A stretch of 47,294 nt of DNA, from assembly GCA_964465375.1 (NCBI GenBank), contig CAYXIJ010000020.1, positions 1 to 47,294 on the forward strand, read 5' to 3'. Within the stretch, counting starts at the first letter, position 1. Each line of letters starts with the position of its first letter. The translations under genes and the position numbers were made by a program. Source of the stretch: CAJWKT01 sp964465375 (GTDB lineage Bacteria; Pseudomonadota; Gammaproteobacteria; Steroidobacterales; Rariloculaceae). This document shows positions 25,533 to 35,058 of this stretch, piece after piece. Under the pieces are notes generated by a model that was not told where the DNA came from, searched no databases, and worked only from the letters and a program-made list of their open reading frames with translations.

Positions 25533-27248
25533 TTAACTTCTTCCTGGGGAAGTGCGTACATCCAACAATGCTTGTTGTCCATTAGAAACTGCCTCGAGTC
25601 CGTCAAATATGGCTTGACGAAGATCCTTTGGTTTTTCCACCCGCCGAGTAAATGCAGCCGATGCTTGAGCTACTTTGCAGAAATCCGGGGAAGGTTCAAG
25701 TTCCACTAGGGGCATTGTTTCAGCTTGAGCGGCATGGCCCTCGGGATAAACAGTTCGGGTAGCCGCTTCGACTGCATGCCATCTTGAGTTGTTCAAGATG
25801 ATTGTGAGCACAGGAAGATTTGCAGCCCGTGAGACATAGTGAAATGGCGTCGGATTCCCAAACATGTAACAACCGTCTCCAACGGTTGCAATCACTGTCC
25901 TTTCTGGTGCGGCAAGCTTGGCACCTAGGGCTGCTCCTAGGCCGAAGCCCAGTCCTCCGGAAACGTTACCACCGATCAACGTATGCGGTTTCTCCAGTGA
26001 AAGTGAGCTGGTCGAGACGCCCAGCTCTGTAATTATCAGGGCGTCATCGGGAATGATTTCTTTGAGGCAAGCACCAAGGTAATTGCCCTGAATTTTTTTA
26101 TTTTTCTGAGCATTTGCAAGTTGTTTTTGGAGAGCCTTTTGTCGGCCGTTGCGATAATTCTGCGCTACTTTTCGTCGGCGCTCTGTTTTAGAGGCTTGGC
26201 CGGCGTTTTGTTTTTCTAAGGCTTCTCCCAGCAAAAACAGGGCGCCAGTAGACCGTCCCGGAATTATTAAGTCAGCAGGAAATACACGGATGGGATAATC
26301 CATGCAAAGTGGGTCGAAACCAAGGTGGGCTACCTTGGTCTCAGGCGGCGGACTGAATTCCCGGGGGAACCATGGTACTTCGCTATCTATCACTACAATC
26401 AGGTCCGCCTCAGAGAGAAAGTCTGTAGCATTCTCGCCGAGACTCATGGGGTGGCTCGCTGCTATGTTGACGCAATTGGCCCAATTTTCGGCAACGGGAA
26501 TTGCAAATGTATCAGCTAGCCAAGCAAGATGGTTGAATGCTTCGATGTCTTGTCCGATGTGCGAAGTAACGATAACAGGACGTTCGGCCTTAACAATCCA
26601 TCCCGCCAACTTATTAATTGCGCTGATATTCGGTTCCGGAGCCGAAATTATTTTAGGTGCAGGAGCTGCAACAGCATCGTTGTCCTGGTTCGTTAGCACT
26701 TCCCGGGGCAGGGTTAAGTATACGGGCCCCTTAGGCTCATTTAGGGCAATATCTACCGCACGTCCTACTATTTGGCTGGGAGACTGCCCAGCCCTAAGTT
26801 CATAGTCCCATTTGGTGTACTCACGGACCATACCCGCTTGGTCAAAATTCTCTTGTCCCCAGTGAATAGGGGCTGATCTTGAAGCTATGGAACCTGCTTG
26901 GGTTATGGGTGTGCGTCCGGCTATGAGTACTAAAGGGACATGGTCACGCTGGGCATTCATTAGTCCGCAAATAGCATTGGCGGTTCCAGGGGTGACGTGA
27001 ACCATGACAGCTGCTGGCTTTCCGGATACTCGGTGATAGCCGTGCGCCATGGCCATGGCCAAATTCTCATGAGGAACGGTCATGAAGTCAGGCATTTCTT
27101 CGCCTGTTTTTTTTAGTCTAACCAGTGCTTCAATCAGTGGCGCAAAGTCGGTGCCTGAATTAGCAAAGACAATATCCAAGCCTCTTTGCTTGAGGGCGCG
27201 CAGAAATGACTCGGCGACCGAGCCCTGAGTGCTTCTGGCATCGTTCAT
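25533..27248 (-). CDS. Thiamine diphosphate-dependent enzyme (acetolactate synthase/benzoylformate decarboxylase-like)
   Basis: A 571-residue member of the ThDP superfamily with the PYR-middle-PP domain order. The N-terminal PYR domain has the catalytic Glu in VPHENLAMAMAHGY; the C-terminal PP domain has the ThDP motif GDGCYMFGNP...TIILNNS (GDG, about 25 residues, NN). The middle domain has the NAD/FAD-fold remnant but no clear acetolactate synthase FAD signature, so the substrate is unknown; a 2-oxoacid decarboxylase or C-C ligase/lyase is likely. A ribosome site GGGGA lies about 8-9 nt before ATG 27248. It is divergent from an RraA/aldolase-family gene, with 170 nt shared as promoter region, suggesting a common catabolic function. 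Confidence 0.82.
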   Translation of the reverse strand: MNDARSTQGSVAESFLRALKQRGLDIVFANSGTDFAPLIEALVRLKKTGEEMPDFMTVPHENLAMAMAHGYHRVSGKPAAVMVHVTPGTANAICGLMNAQRDHVPLVLIAGRTPITQAGSIASRSAPIHWGQENFDQAGMVREYTKWDYELRAGQSPSQIVGRAVDIALNEPKGPVYLTLPREVLTNQDNDAVAAPAPKIISAPEPNISAINKLAGWIVKAERPVIVTSHIGQDIEAFNHLAWLADTFAIPVAENWANCVNIAASHPMSLGENATDFLSEADLIVVIDSEVPWFPREFSPPPETKVAHLGFDPLCMDYPIRVFPADLIIPGRSTGALFLLGEALEKQNAGQASKTERRRKVAQNYRNGRQKALQKQLANAQKNKKIQGNYLGACLKEIIPDDALIITELGVSTSSLSLEKPHTLIGGNVSGGLGFGLGAALGAKLAAPERTVIATVGDGCYMFGNPTPFHYVSRAANLPVLTIILNNSRWHAVEAATRTVYPEGHAAQAETMPLVELEPSPDFCKVAQASAAFTRRVEKPKDLRQAIFDGLEAVSNGQQALLDVRTSPGRS

Positions 27249-27418
27249 TTTTTCATTCCCCGTCTTTATTTCAAGAGCAAAACTATAGGATTACCTTCTA
27301 TCTGGAAAGTCTCTTCAAAGACATTTCCAGATAGTAAAGAGGATTTACTTTCGTACATTTTGATGAAAGGTTTTGTTTATTTGGTATATTTCGACGAATA
27401 ACAAGCGATATAAACCGT

Positions 27419-28069
27419 ATGGATACCAACACAGAAAGGGCTTCTAAGCTAGATACAGCTACTCTTAGCGATGCGCTGGACAAGTATGGAATCCGCGGTC
27501 AGTGTTTAGGCATTCAACCTCGGGACCACTCATTTCGTATGACCGGCCGAGCTTTTACCTTGAAATATGGCCCCGCAGATGTCAAACCCGGAACTGTGGG
27601 CGATTACATTGATGAATTGGAGGAAGGTACCGTCTGCGTGTTGGATAATCAGGGACGAATGGATGCAACAGTTTGGGGGGATATACTGACTTGGTTGGCA
27701 CACAAAAAAGGGCTTTCCGGAACTGTCATAGATGGCGTTTGCCGTGATGTGAGTTTGTGTTTGGAGCTTGGATATCCAATTTACAGTCGCGGGTACATTA
27801 TGCGTACGGGTAAGGACAGGGTACAGGTGGACGCTATAAATATTCCCGTGAATATCGGTACCTGCCGGGTTTGCCCTGGCGACCTATTGCGTGGCGATGC
27901 TGATGGTGTAGTGGTGTTACCTAAGGAAAGTGAAAATCAGGTATTAACGATGGCTGAGTCCATTCAGGAAGCCGAAAATAAAATCAGAGAAATGATTGCC
28001 CAGGGCATGTCTCTTAGTGAGGCTCGCGAAAAGATGCAGTACCACAGGCTTCAGACAAAGGAAAAATGA
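27419..28069 (+). CDS. RraA/HMG-CHA aldolase-family protein
   Basis: A 216-residue protein of the RraA-like fold, which includes the RNase E inhibitor RraA and class II HMG/CHA (4-hydroxy-4-methyl-2-oxoglutarate / 4-carboxy-4-hydroxy-2-oxoadipate) aldolases. It keeps the G-x(20)-R-D motif (GDILTWLAHKKGLSGTVIDG then VCRD), which supplies metal and substrate contacts in the aldolases. The C-terminal DADGVVVLP and a helical tail fit the family. It is divergent from a ThDP-dependent enzyme, so a catabolic aldolase/oxaloacetate decarboxylase role is more likely than RNase E regulation. The exact substrate is not readable. Confidence 0.75.
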   Translation: MDTNTERASKLDTATLSDALDKYGIRGQCLGIQPRDHSFRMTGRAFTLKYGPADVKPGTVGDYIDELEEGTVCVLDNQGRMDATVWGDILTWLAHKKGLSGTVIDGVCRDVSLCLELGYPIYSRGYIMRTGKDRVQVDAINIPVNIGTCRVCPGDLLRGDADGVVVLPKESENQVLTMAESIQEAENKIREMIAQGMSLSEAREKMQYHRLQTKEK

Positions 28070-28073
28070 AAGG

Positions 28074-28088
28074 GAACCACTGTGGTTC
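28074..28088. repeat. 15-nt perfect palindrome after the RraA-family gene
   Basis: GAACCAC, T, GTGGTTC: a 7-bp inverted repeat with one central base, 4 nt after the stop codon. No T-run follows, so it is not a standard terminator. It could be a protein-binding site or a hairpin protecting the mRNA end. Confidence 0.4.
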
Positions 28089-28156
28089 TCAGAAGCATTT
28101 GACAATGCTAGCACCTATATTTTTTTGGATGCTTACTTTATTTGGGGAGAATTTTC

Positions 28157-28489
<333 letters not shown>

Positions 28490-28561
28490 GAGTGATATCA
28501 GCAAAAGAGATTTAATTTGGTATAAGCTTTTTATCCGACGTAAAGGGCGCCACCTGCTCTG

Positions 28562-29368
28562 TTAGTGTGTCATGGCATAGATGACGTAGTTGACTGCGAA
28601 GCGATATGCCAAGGCGGTCATGGGTTCTGGGTATCTTGGGTCGTCAGCGTGTTCCCAGGCATCTCCCAGGTCCATATTGAAATTTATAGCTACCATAAGG
28701 CGGCCGTCGTCGTCATAAACCCCGCGCCAGTGCGGCATGGTCCCATCTCTTTCCCAAGTGCGTCCCTTCATGATAGGTGAAATGCCCGGAATCTGAATGC
28801 GCTGATCTAAATCATATAGAACATGCAACACCTCATCGCTATCGGGAATCTCCAGTATTGGCCTGTTTGGGAATGCTCGTTTCATCGATTCTAGAAAGCC
28901 TGCCCATTCGCGAGTTCCATGAAAGTCGTCAACCATCAAAAACCCACCCCGCAGAAGGTATTCCCGCAATCGAGCTGCTTCCATATCATCTAGATACCAA
29001 TTGCCCACCTCTACCGCATAGAGCCAAGGGTAATTAAAGATTTCATTGTCAGAGATCTGAAGCCAACGTCCGCCTTTTGCCGTATACCGATTTACAGGTT
29101 CGACATCTAGTCTTGTCAGCCTCCTTAAGCCTTGGCTCAGGTGGAATTCCGCTTCGGGCATGTCCACTGTCCAGCTCCCGCGGCCCCGCCTGAACCCGAA
29201 ACCTATGGAGCCGTAATCTTTGTATACGAGACGTGTAAAGTGAAACTCAGAGTCTGGCAAATTTCTAGAAGCCTTTGTACTTTCTTCGTCGGTTTCTGCA
29301 GTGACAATCATTGACAGGGAAATGCCCACTGCAACAACTAACGCGGTTATCTTTTGAATAGCATTCAC
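28562..29368 (-). CDS. DUF4159 domain protein, exported
   Basis: A 268-residue protein with signal peptide (MNAIQKITALVVAVGISLSMIVTA) and a DUF4159 domain. Typical segments are EFHFTRLVYKDYG near the start, FNYPWLYAVEVGNWYL, LREYLLRGGFLMVDDFHG, HVLYDLDQ and the C-terminal AYRFAVNYVIYAMTH. The family has a class I glutamine-amidotransferase-like fold with no visible catalytic Cys. In other bacteria DUF4159 proteins lie in MoxR/DUF58/vWA clusters, and here the gene is divergent from exactly such a cluster (266 nt apart). A GTG start at 29368 is used; the signal peptide begins immediately. Function unknown; likely a periplasmic part of the same system. Confidence 0.82.
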   Translation of the reverse strand: MNAIQKITALVVAVGISLSMIVTAETDEESTKASRNLPDSEFHFTRLVYKDYGSIGFGFRRGRGSWTVDMPEAEFHLSQGLRRLTRLDVEPVNRYTAKGGRWLQISDNEIFNYPWLYAVEVGNWYLDDMEAARLREYLLRGGFLMVDDFHGTREWAGFLESMKRAFPNRPILEIPDSDEVLHVLYDLDQRIQIPGISPIMKGRTWERDGTMPHWRGVYDDDGRLMVAINFNMDLGDAWEHADDPRYPEPMTALAYRFAVNYVIYAMTH

Positions 29369-29634
29369 AGGCCATCATAATGCCAGCAGCGGAAACAAAA
29401 TACTTGGAAATTGTCATTACATCGTAGCTGTTAGAGACTAAATCATATAGAAGGACTTTTGGTGTCTTTTCCACAGTGTACTGACAGTCAAATTTTTAGA
29501 ATTCCTCTTACTATCGAGCAGGTGATACTATCGTTATGGTGGTGCTGAGGGCTTTCTCTCTCCCGTTGTCGTGTTTGGTTTGTAGGTAGCCTTAACAATA
29601 GGTAAATTTTTGGATCACACATAAAGAAATCAAA

Positions 29635-31878
29635 GTGTTCGAGTTTTTTTTCAAGTATTCCTTCGCTACCTTTAAAAATAGCGATTTTCTTTTTGCTAGC
29701 AATTGGCCTGTTTGGCTGTTGGTAGCATTATGCTTTTTAGCTGCTGTGTTGGCGGGCCTTGGTCTTGCGCGACGTAAGGAATTTTTAAAAATTTCCCGTT
29801 TACTGATTGTGGGCGTTCTTCAAACAGCGGTTGTTGCCCTCATATTGATAATGCTCTGGAAGCCGACCCTTTCAGTGGAGCAATTGCGCGCAAGGGACAA
29901 TAGCGTCGCCGTGCTGGTAGATGCCTCTGCCAGCATGGGCTACGGAGAAGGAGAGTCCCGTCTGCAGCAGGTGATCACAGCATTCAATGAAAACGGTGTC
30001 ATAGATAGTTTGGGCGATATTGCTGAGGTACGGTTGCACGCGTTTTCCCGTGATTTGACGTCTATTGAATCACTAGAACAAGTGCCGCCTCCTGGGCCTG
30101 CGACGCACATCGGTAGTGCGTTACTGGATATTTTGCGAGGGGCAGGCTCTTCGGCGCTTGGTGCAGTGATATTAGTGAGTGATGGTAGTGATAATTCAAA
30201 CGAACTAGGCAATGTCAAGTTGGCTGAGATAGCAGGCTTCGGCGTCCCGGTGCATGCAGTAGGTGTGGGCCGTGAGCAGATCCCTGAAGACGTGGAGTTG
30301 GAGCGCGTGTCTATATCGCCGCAGGTGTCACCAGGTGCTCGGGTTAATGCCCAAGTTAGCATTAGTCATGCCGGGGCAGATGAGGCAAGGCTCAGAGTAT
30401 ATGATGGGGAAACGATTTTAGTATCTAAGGAGCTGTCTCTTTCTGACAGCGCCGGTACCACTACCAGTTGGGTGGATTTTGATTTGGGTGGTGCTGGGCT
30501 CAAAGACCTCCATTTTGTACTGGACTCAATTCCAGGTGAGCTGAACACCATAAATAATTCCCAATTTCGACCGATAGAGGTGTCGGCTCAGCGCCGGCAC
30601 ATATTGTACGTAGAGGGTGAGCCGCGATGGGAGTATAAGTTCATTCGTAGGGCCATCGAGAAGGATTCAGTTATCAGGTTAGTTACCTTACTGAGAACCA
30701 CCCCCAACAAATTTTACCGCCAGGGAATTGAATCTTCTGAAGAGCTTGAGAATGGCTTTCCATCTGACCGAGAGACATTGTTTGCTTACGATGCACTTAT
30801 TATCGGTAGTTTTGCCGCGGCTCAACTTAGTGAACACCAACAGGAAATGATTCACGATTTTGTGAGCCATCGGGGTGGTGGCCTACTCATGATTGGTGGT
30901 CGCCGCGGCTTAGGGGACGGTGGGTGGGGCAATACCATGGTGGCTGAGGTTTTACCTGCTACTTTGCCAGAATTAGACGCGCCTAGTTTTATACGCTGGC
31001 CCGCGGAGGTATTCCCCACTGGGCCGGGCGAAGAATCACTCGTTACCAGGTTGGATTCTGATCTCAATGTCAGTCGAGCCCGCTGGGAAGCTATGCCCGA
31101 AATAGGTGATTTTCAGTATTTGGGCGCGTTAAAGCCAGGCGCAGTAACATTATTGGAGGCGGTGATTCAAGGTACTACTCACCCTCTGTTGGTCCATCAA
31201 CGGTTCGGTCTGGGTACTGCATTTATTATGGCAACAGGCGGTACTTGGCGTTGGCAAATGCAAATGGATCACGAGGACCAAAGCCACGAAATTTTCTGGC
31301 GTCAGTTATTGCATGCACTAGTGTCTGGGGTGCCGCGTCCGGTGACTTTGTCAGCGGAACAATTGTTTTATGGTGATGATGCTGAGGTGGTGTTTCGTGG
31401 AGAGGTTAGGGACTCAAGATTTAACCCGGTAGATGATGCGAGTGTATCCTTATCTTTCACCTTGGACTCGGGTCCAGCACGATCAATGGAGATGATATCT
31501 GTACCGAGTGCGCCGGGTACCTATGAAGCAACGCTGGAAGCAGATACACCGGGTATGTACAGGTTTGAGGTTCAAGCTCGGGCTGGGGAAACGCACCTAG
31601 GCAGCGCACTGCTTGCCGCGCGACGGCAAGATGGTATCGCTGAGCATTTTCAAATTCAGCAAAATCGCCCATTCTTGGAGCGTCTTTCTGAGCTCACAGG
31701 CGGGCAATATTTCTCACTTGGTGAATTGGACGCATTGCCAGAAGCTATTCGATTTTCTGAAGCCGGGATTATGGAAAGAAGGTTTTTAGATTTGTGGAAC
31801 ATGCCAATCGTGTTCTTACTCCTGATTTTTTTAAAGGGAAGTGAATGGCTTTTGCGTTTGGCATGGGGACGCCTATGA
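29635..31878 (+). CDS. Membrane vWA protein with GATase-like domain (first gene of MoxR/vWA operon)
   Basis: A 747-residue membrane protein. Two transmembrane segments (about residues 24-44 and 54-75) precede a von Willebrand A domain whose MIDAS begins DASAS (Asp 96, Ser 98, Ser 100) and continues with VILVSDGSDN. A glutamine-amidotransferase-like domain follows (about 320-520; YDALIIGSF, then VSHRGGGLLMIGG around residue 412) without a GxCxG nucleophile motif. Beta-rich repeats follow, and a C-terminal membrane helix ends the protein. This architecture (TM-vWA-GATase-like) is common in BatA/MoxR loci. The start is GTG 29635; the stop overlaps the next start (ATGA). It likely exposes vWA and GATase-like parts to one side of the membrane as a scaffold. 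Confidence 0.82.
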   Translation: MFEFFFKYSFATFKNSDFLFASNWPVWLLVALCFLAAVLAGLGLARRKEFLKISRLLIVGVLQTAVVALILIMLWKPTLSVEQLRARDNSVAVLVDASASMGYGEGESRLQQVITAFNENGVIDSLGDIAEVRLHAFSRDLTSIESLEQVPPPGPATHIGSALLDILRGAGSSALGAVILVSDGSDNSNELGNVKLAEIAGFGVPVHAVGVGREQIPEDVELERVSISPQVSPGARVNAQVSISHAGADEARLRVYDGETILVSKELSLSDSAGTTTSWVDFDLGGAGLKDLHFVLDSIPGELNTINNSQFRPIEVSAQRRHILYVEGEPRWEYKFIRRAIEKDSVIRLVTLLRTTPNKFYRQGIESSEELENGFPSDRETLFAYDALIIGSFAAAQLSEHQQEMIHDFVSHRGGGLLMIGGRRGLGDGGWGNTMVAEVLPATLPELDAPSFIRWPAEVFPTGPGEESLVTRLDSDLNVSRARWEAMPEIGDFQYLGALKPGAVTLLEAVIQGTTHPLLVHQRFGLGTAFIMATGGTWRWQMQMDHEDQSHEIFWRQLLHALVSGVPRPVTLSAEQLFYGDDAEVVFRGEVRDSRFNPVDDASVSLSFTLDSGPARSMEMISVPSAPGTYEATLEADTPGMYRFEVQARAGETHLGSALLAARRQDGIAEHFQIQQNRPFLERLSELTGGQYFSLGELDALPEAIRFSEAGIMERRFLDLWNMPIVFLLLIFLKGSEWLLRLAWGRL

Positions 31879-32771
31879 AGGGTTTAACTGCTTTTGTTCT
31901 CAGTATCGCAATCGGAGCATCTATAGCTCATGCGGAGTTTTACTATCTAATTGTTGGCGGTATTGGCGGAGAATCCCGATACGAGGAAATATTCTCGGAG
32001 CAAACCCAATCACTTGCTCAGGTAGCAGAACAGACTTTTGGTGATGATTTGCGCCTCTCACTCATCTACGGTGAGGAGGCAACAAAAGCTGCCCTCGAAT
32101 CCAAATTGCAACATCTTGCGGAATCTACCTCTGCTTCCGATAGTCTAGCGGTTTTTCTCGTTGGCCACGGCAGCTATGATGGTGAGCAATATAAATTTAA
32201 CCTAACCGGGCCTGATATCAGTGGCGATGAATTGCTGGAATTGGTGAATGCTGTACCAGTAGGTGAAAAATTGTTGGTAAACACTAGCAGTGCCAGTGGA
32301 GCTTTGGTTGGTCAGTGGACTGGGAAAGATCGTACTCTCATTACGGCTACCAAAAGTGGCGGCGAACGTAATGCAACTCGCTTTGGCGAGCATTGGGTAG
32401 CATCCCTGACTTCTGAGGAAGCAGATGTTAATAAAAATGGCATTATCACAGCCGAAGAGGCGTTCCGATATACCGAAGCCAAAGTAGCGGGAAGCTTTGA
32501 GTCTGAAGGAACCCTCGCAACCGAGCACGCACAAATTGAGGGCGATGCATCAGGGCACTTCATAGTAGCTCGGCTTAGACCTCGCAAGTCTGAAACCCCG
32601 AAAATCCAGCTTTTGAGGGATGAGTCACAGGAATTGGAGAAGCAAATTAACGAGCTCCGCATGAAGCGCGAGGGGATGGGGACTGATAGTTATCTAAATG
32701 CGCTGCAAGAATTACTGTTGGAATTGGCTCTCGTCCAGCGCCAGATCGATGAAGAGCAGTCTGTCCAGTAA
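31875..32771 (+). CDS. Exported caspase/legumain-fold protein lacking the catalytic Cys, with EF-hand
   Basis: About 298 residues. A signal peptide (MKGLTAFVLSIAIGASIAHA) starts at ATG 31875, overlapping the previous stop. The caspase-like fold shows AVFLVGHGSYDG with His 98 and the second strand LLVNTSSASGALV. In C13/C14 peptidases the second motif is normally Cys-x-Ser-Gly; here it is Ser 139-Ala-Ser-Gly, so the usual nucleophile is missing. A perfect EF-hand loop (DVNKNGIITAEE, about residues 186-197) follows, then a C-terminal coiled coil (about 250-298). It could be an inactive regulator, a Ser-dependent hydrolase or a binding module. The fold call rests on the motif pattern; family placement needs a profile search. 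Confidence 0.65.
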   Translation: MKGLTAFVLSIAIGASIAHAEFYYLIVGGIGGESRYEEIFSEQTQSLAQVAEQTFGDDLRLSLIYGEEATKAALESKLQHLAESTSASDSLAVFLVGHGSYDGEQYKFNLTGPDISGDELLELVNAVPVGEKLLVNTSSASGALVGQWTGKDRTLITATKSGGERNATRFGEHWVASLTSEEADVNKNGIITAEEAFRYTEAKVAGSFESEGTLATEHAQIEGDASGHFIVARLRPRKSETPKIQLLRDESQELEKQINELRMKREGMGTDSYLNALQELLLELALVQRQIDEEQSVQ

Positions 32772-35058
32772 GCGGGTAGCCAGAAGAGGCGGTACATGTG
32801 CCTTTGTTTGGTATTTAGTCGTTGGGGCGTTATTGCTCATCCCATTTGATATTTTTGCGTTGGTTGTAAATTACTCGACAGAAAGAAATACTAGCCTGAG
32901 AGAATGTGATGATTTTCTTTATCGAGGTCAGCAATTGGATGCGCAACGTTGTTATTCGTTGCTGTTGAGGGGGGATATCGATGTACGACTTAAAGCAGAA
33001 GCCGCTTGGTCGCTTGGTGATCTCAAGTTAGCAAACAGTTATTTTCAGGCATCGATAAAACAATACCCTGGAGACCCCGATGTGCGTGTTCGGTGGGGGT
33101 ATCTTTTTCACATTACCCATCAAGACAATGAGGCGAGCAGCCTGTTTCAGGAAGCCCTAGATTTAGAAGCTAACCATGCAGGAGCTAAACTGGGATTAGC
33201 AAAAGTCTCAGCCGGTCGTTTTGGGACTCGTGCCAGGACCTGGGTGGAGGAGGTTTTAACTCAGGACGATGAGGCTCTTGAGGCCTATTTGTTACTTGCG
33301 CGCATGGAGCTTGAAGATGGTTCAATAGATGACGCTGATGAGTTGTTAAGTAAAGCTCTGGCGATTGCAGACTTGCAAAATTTTCCGCCCCTTGAAATTT
33401 ATGCACTGAAAGCATCTGTGGATTTGCTGAGAGGTGTCACTGACAGTCCGTGGACATCCCTTGGCCTAGAGTTCAATCCTATTTACGGTGAGATTTACGC
33501 AACGCCAGCTCATTTCTATGTGATCACACGACGTTATCGGGAGGCCATCAGTTTGCTTCAGCAAGCAGTAGACTTACAGCCGGATCTTTGGTCGGCTCAT
33601 GCAGAGCTAGGAATAAATCTCCTCCGCGTGAATCGTATCGTGGAAGCCCAGACTCATTTAGCCACAGCTTACGAAGGTGATCCCTTTAGTGCCAAGATAG
33701 TCAACACTCTTCGCCTCATTGACAGCTTTGAAAATTTTCAGGTAATCCAGGTAGACGCACCTAGGAGCGACCTCTCTTCAGGCTCTGGAGTCATCATGCG
33801 TTTGAACAATGAAGAGGCTGAGGTACTGCAGTCCTACGTACACGATCTTGTCCAGCGCAGCATAGAAGTTTTTTCCCAGCGATACGGATTTAATCTCGTT
33901 GAGCCTGTAGTAGTTGAACTCTATCCAGAGCATGATGATTTTGCTGTACGCACATCCGGACTCCCTGGAATCGGACTTCTTGGTGTCACTTTTGGTTATT
34001 TGGTAGCTATGGATAGTCCTTCAGGCCGTGGAGATGGTGATTATCATTGGGGGACCACTTTATGGCATGAAATGGCCCATGTGTTCACATTGGAGGCAAC
34101 TAATCATCTAGTGCCACGATGGTATAGCGAGGGAATTTCTGTGTTCGAGGAGTGGAGTACAGGCCCATTACCTGGGCGACACATTCCGCTGGTTGTAATG
34201 GACGCTATCCGTGAGGGGAAGTTATTGCCCACCGCAGAACTTGATAGCGGTTTCATACGGCCGACTTATGAGGATCAGGTAATAGTATCTTATATGCAGG
34301 CGGGTCTAATTTGTCAGTACATTGAAGCCCGCTGGGGCCAAGATGGACTCGTAACTTTGCTGCGGTTGTTTGGGGAGGGCCAGAGCACGCCGGATGCAAT
34401 AGTTAATGCTTTTAGCCTCACGCCTGAGGTATTTGATGTAGGGTTTAAAGAATTTCTCGATTCTGAGCTTGCACCGGTGATAAATGGGTTTGCTGGCTGG
34501 CAGGCCCATACCCAGGAAGCATATCAGGCTGCAGAGCGGGAAGATTGGCCGCGGGCGCTTGAAGCAGCGGAGCAGGCTATTGCTTTGTATCCAGAGTATG
34601 TAGGCGAAGGTAACCCCCATACTCTGAAGGCAAAAGCTCACGAAGCTCTGGATGAGACAGAAGAAATCACTACAGCTTTGCAATCGTACTGGCAGCTTGG
34701 TGGACATGATCCGATTGTACTGACAAAACTCAGCCAATTGCTGTACAGCTCTCGTCTCTACAAGGAAGCAATTAGCGTTCTCAGCGATGTTATTTACATT
34801 GCCCCACTGGAAGAGGGTCTCCATGTTCAGCTTGGTGACTGGTTATTGCAGGATGCTCGCCCGGAACGGGCGCTCCAAGAATACAAGGCACTTCTTGCTA
34901 TGGATTCGTACGATCGAGCGGCTAGTCATTTTCGCTTAGCCCAGGCCTATCATGCATTAGAAGATGTGCCAAAGACGCGGGAACATTTGTTGTATGCTCT
35001 AGAAATTGCCCCCCATTACAGGGATGCCCAACAACTACTACTGGAGGTGGTCCATTGA
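32749..35058 (+). CDS. TPR-repeat protein with HExxH zinc-peptidase domain
   Basis: About 769 residues. A short basic N-terminus precedes a hydrophobic segment (WYLVVGALLLIPFDIFALVV), so it is anchored or exported. TPR repeats occupy about residues 45-320 and again about 590-760. Between them lies a gluzincin-type metallopeptidase domain: His 440-Glu-Met-Ala-His 444, with Glu 461 in WYSEGISVFEEW as probable third ligand (peptidase MA-like). ATG 32749 overlaps the caspase-like gene by 23 nt; an open extension to 32698 is only upstream overlap. The stop overlaps the moxR TTG start. The TPR arms probably choose substrate or partners of the peptidase. Role unknown. Confidence 0.8.
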   Translation: MKSSLSSKRVARRGGTCAFVWYLVVGALLLIPFDIFALVVNYSTERNTSLRECDDFLYRGQQLDAQRCYSLLLRGDIDVRLKAEAAWSLGDLKLANSYFQASIKQYPGDPDVRVRWGYLFHITHQDNEASSLFQEALDLEANHAGAKLGLAKVSAGRFGTRARTWVEEVLTQDDEALEAYLLLARMELEDGSIDDADELLSKALAIADLQNFPPLEIYALKASVDLLRGVTDSPWTSLGLEFNPIYGEIYATPAHFYVITRRYREAISLLQQAVDLQPDLWSAHAELGINLLRVNRIVEAQTHLATAYEGDPFSAKIVNTLRLIDSFENFQVIQVDAPRSDLSSGSGVIMRLNNEEAEVLQSYVHDLVQRSIEVFSQRYGFNLVEPVVVELYPEHDDFAVRTSGLPGIGLLGVTFGYLVAMDSPSGRGDGDYHWGTTLWHEMAHVFTLEATNHLVPRWYSEGISVFEEWSTGPLPGRHIPLVVMDAIREGKLLPTAELDSGFIRPTYEDQVIVSYMQAGLICQYIEARWGQDGLVTLLRLFGEGQSTPDAIVNAFSLTPEVFDVGFKEFLDSELAPVINGFAGWQAHTQEAYQAAEREDWPRALEAAEQAIALYPEYVGEGNPHTLKAKAHEALDETEEITTALQSYWQLGGHDPIVLTKLSQLLYSSRLYKEAISVLSDVIYIAPLEEGLHVQLGDWLLQDARPERALQEYKALLAMDSYDRAASHFRLAQAYHALEDVPKTREHLLYALEIAPHYRDAQQLLLEVVH

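Noticed and set aside
29940..30362. Minus-strand 140-residue frame inside the vWA gene
   Set aside because: Composition is Ser/Thr/Pro-rich as expected for an antisense shadow; the sense strand has clear vWA motifs.
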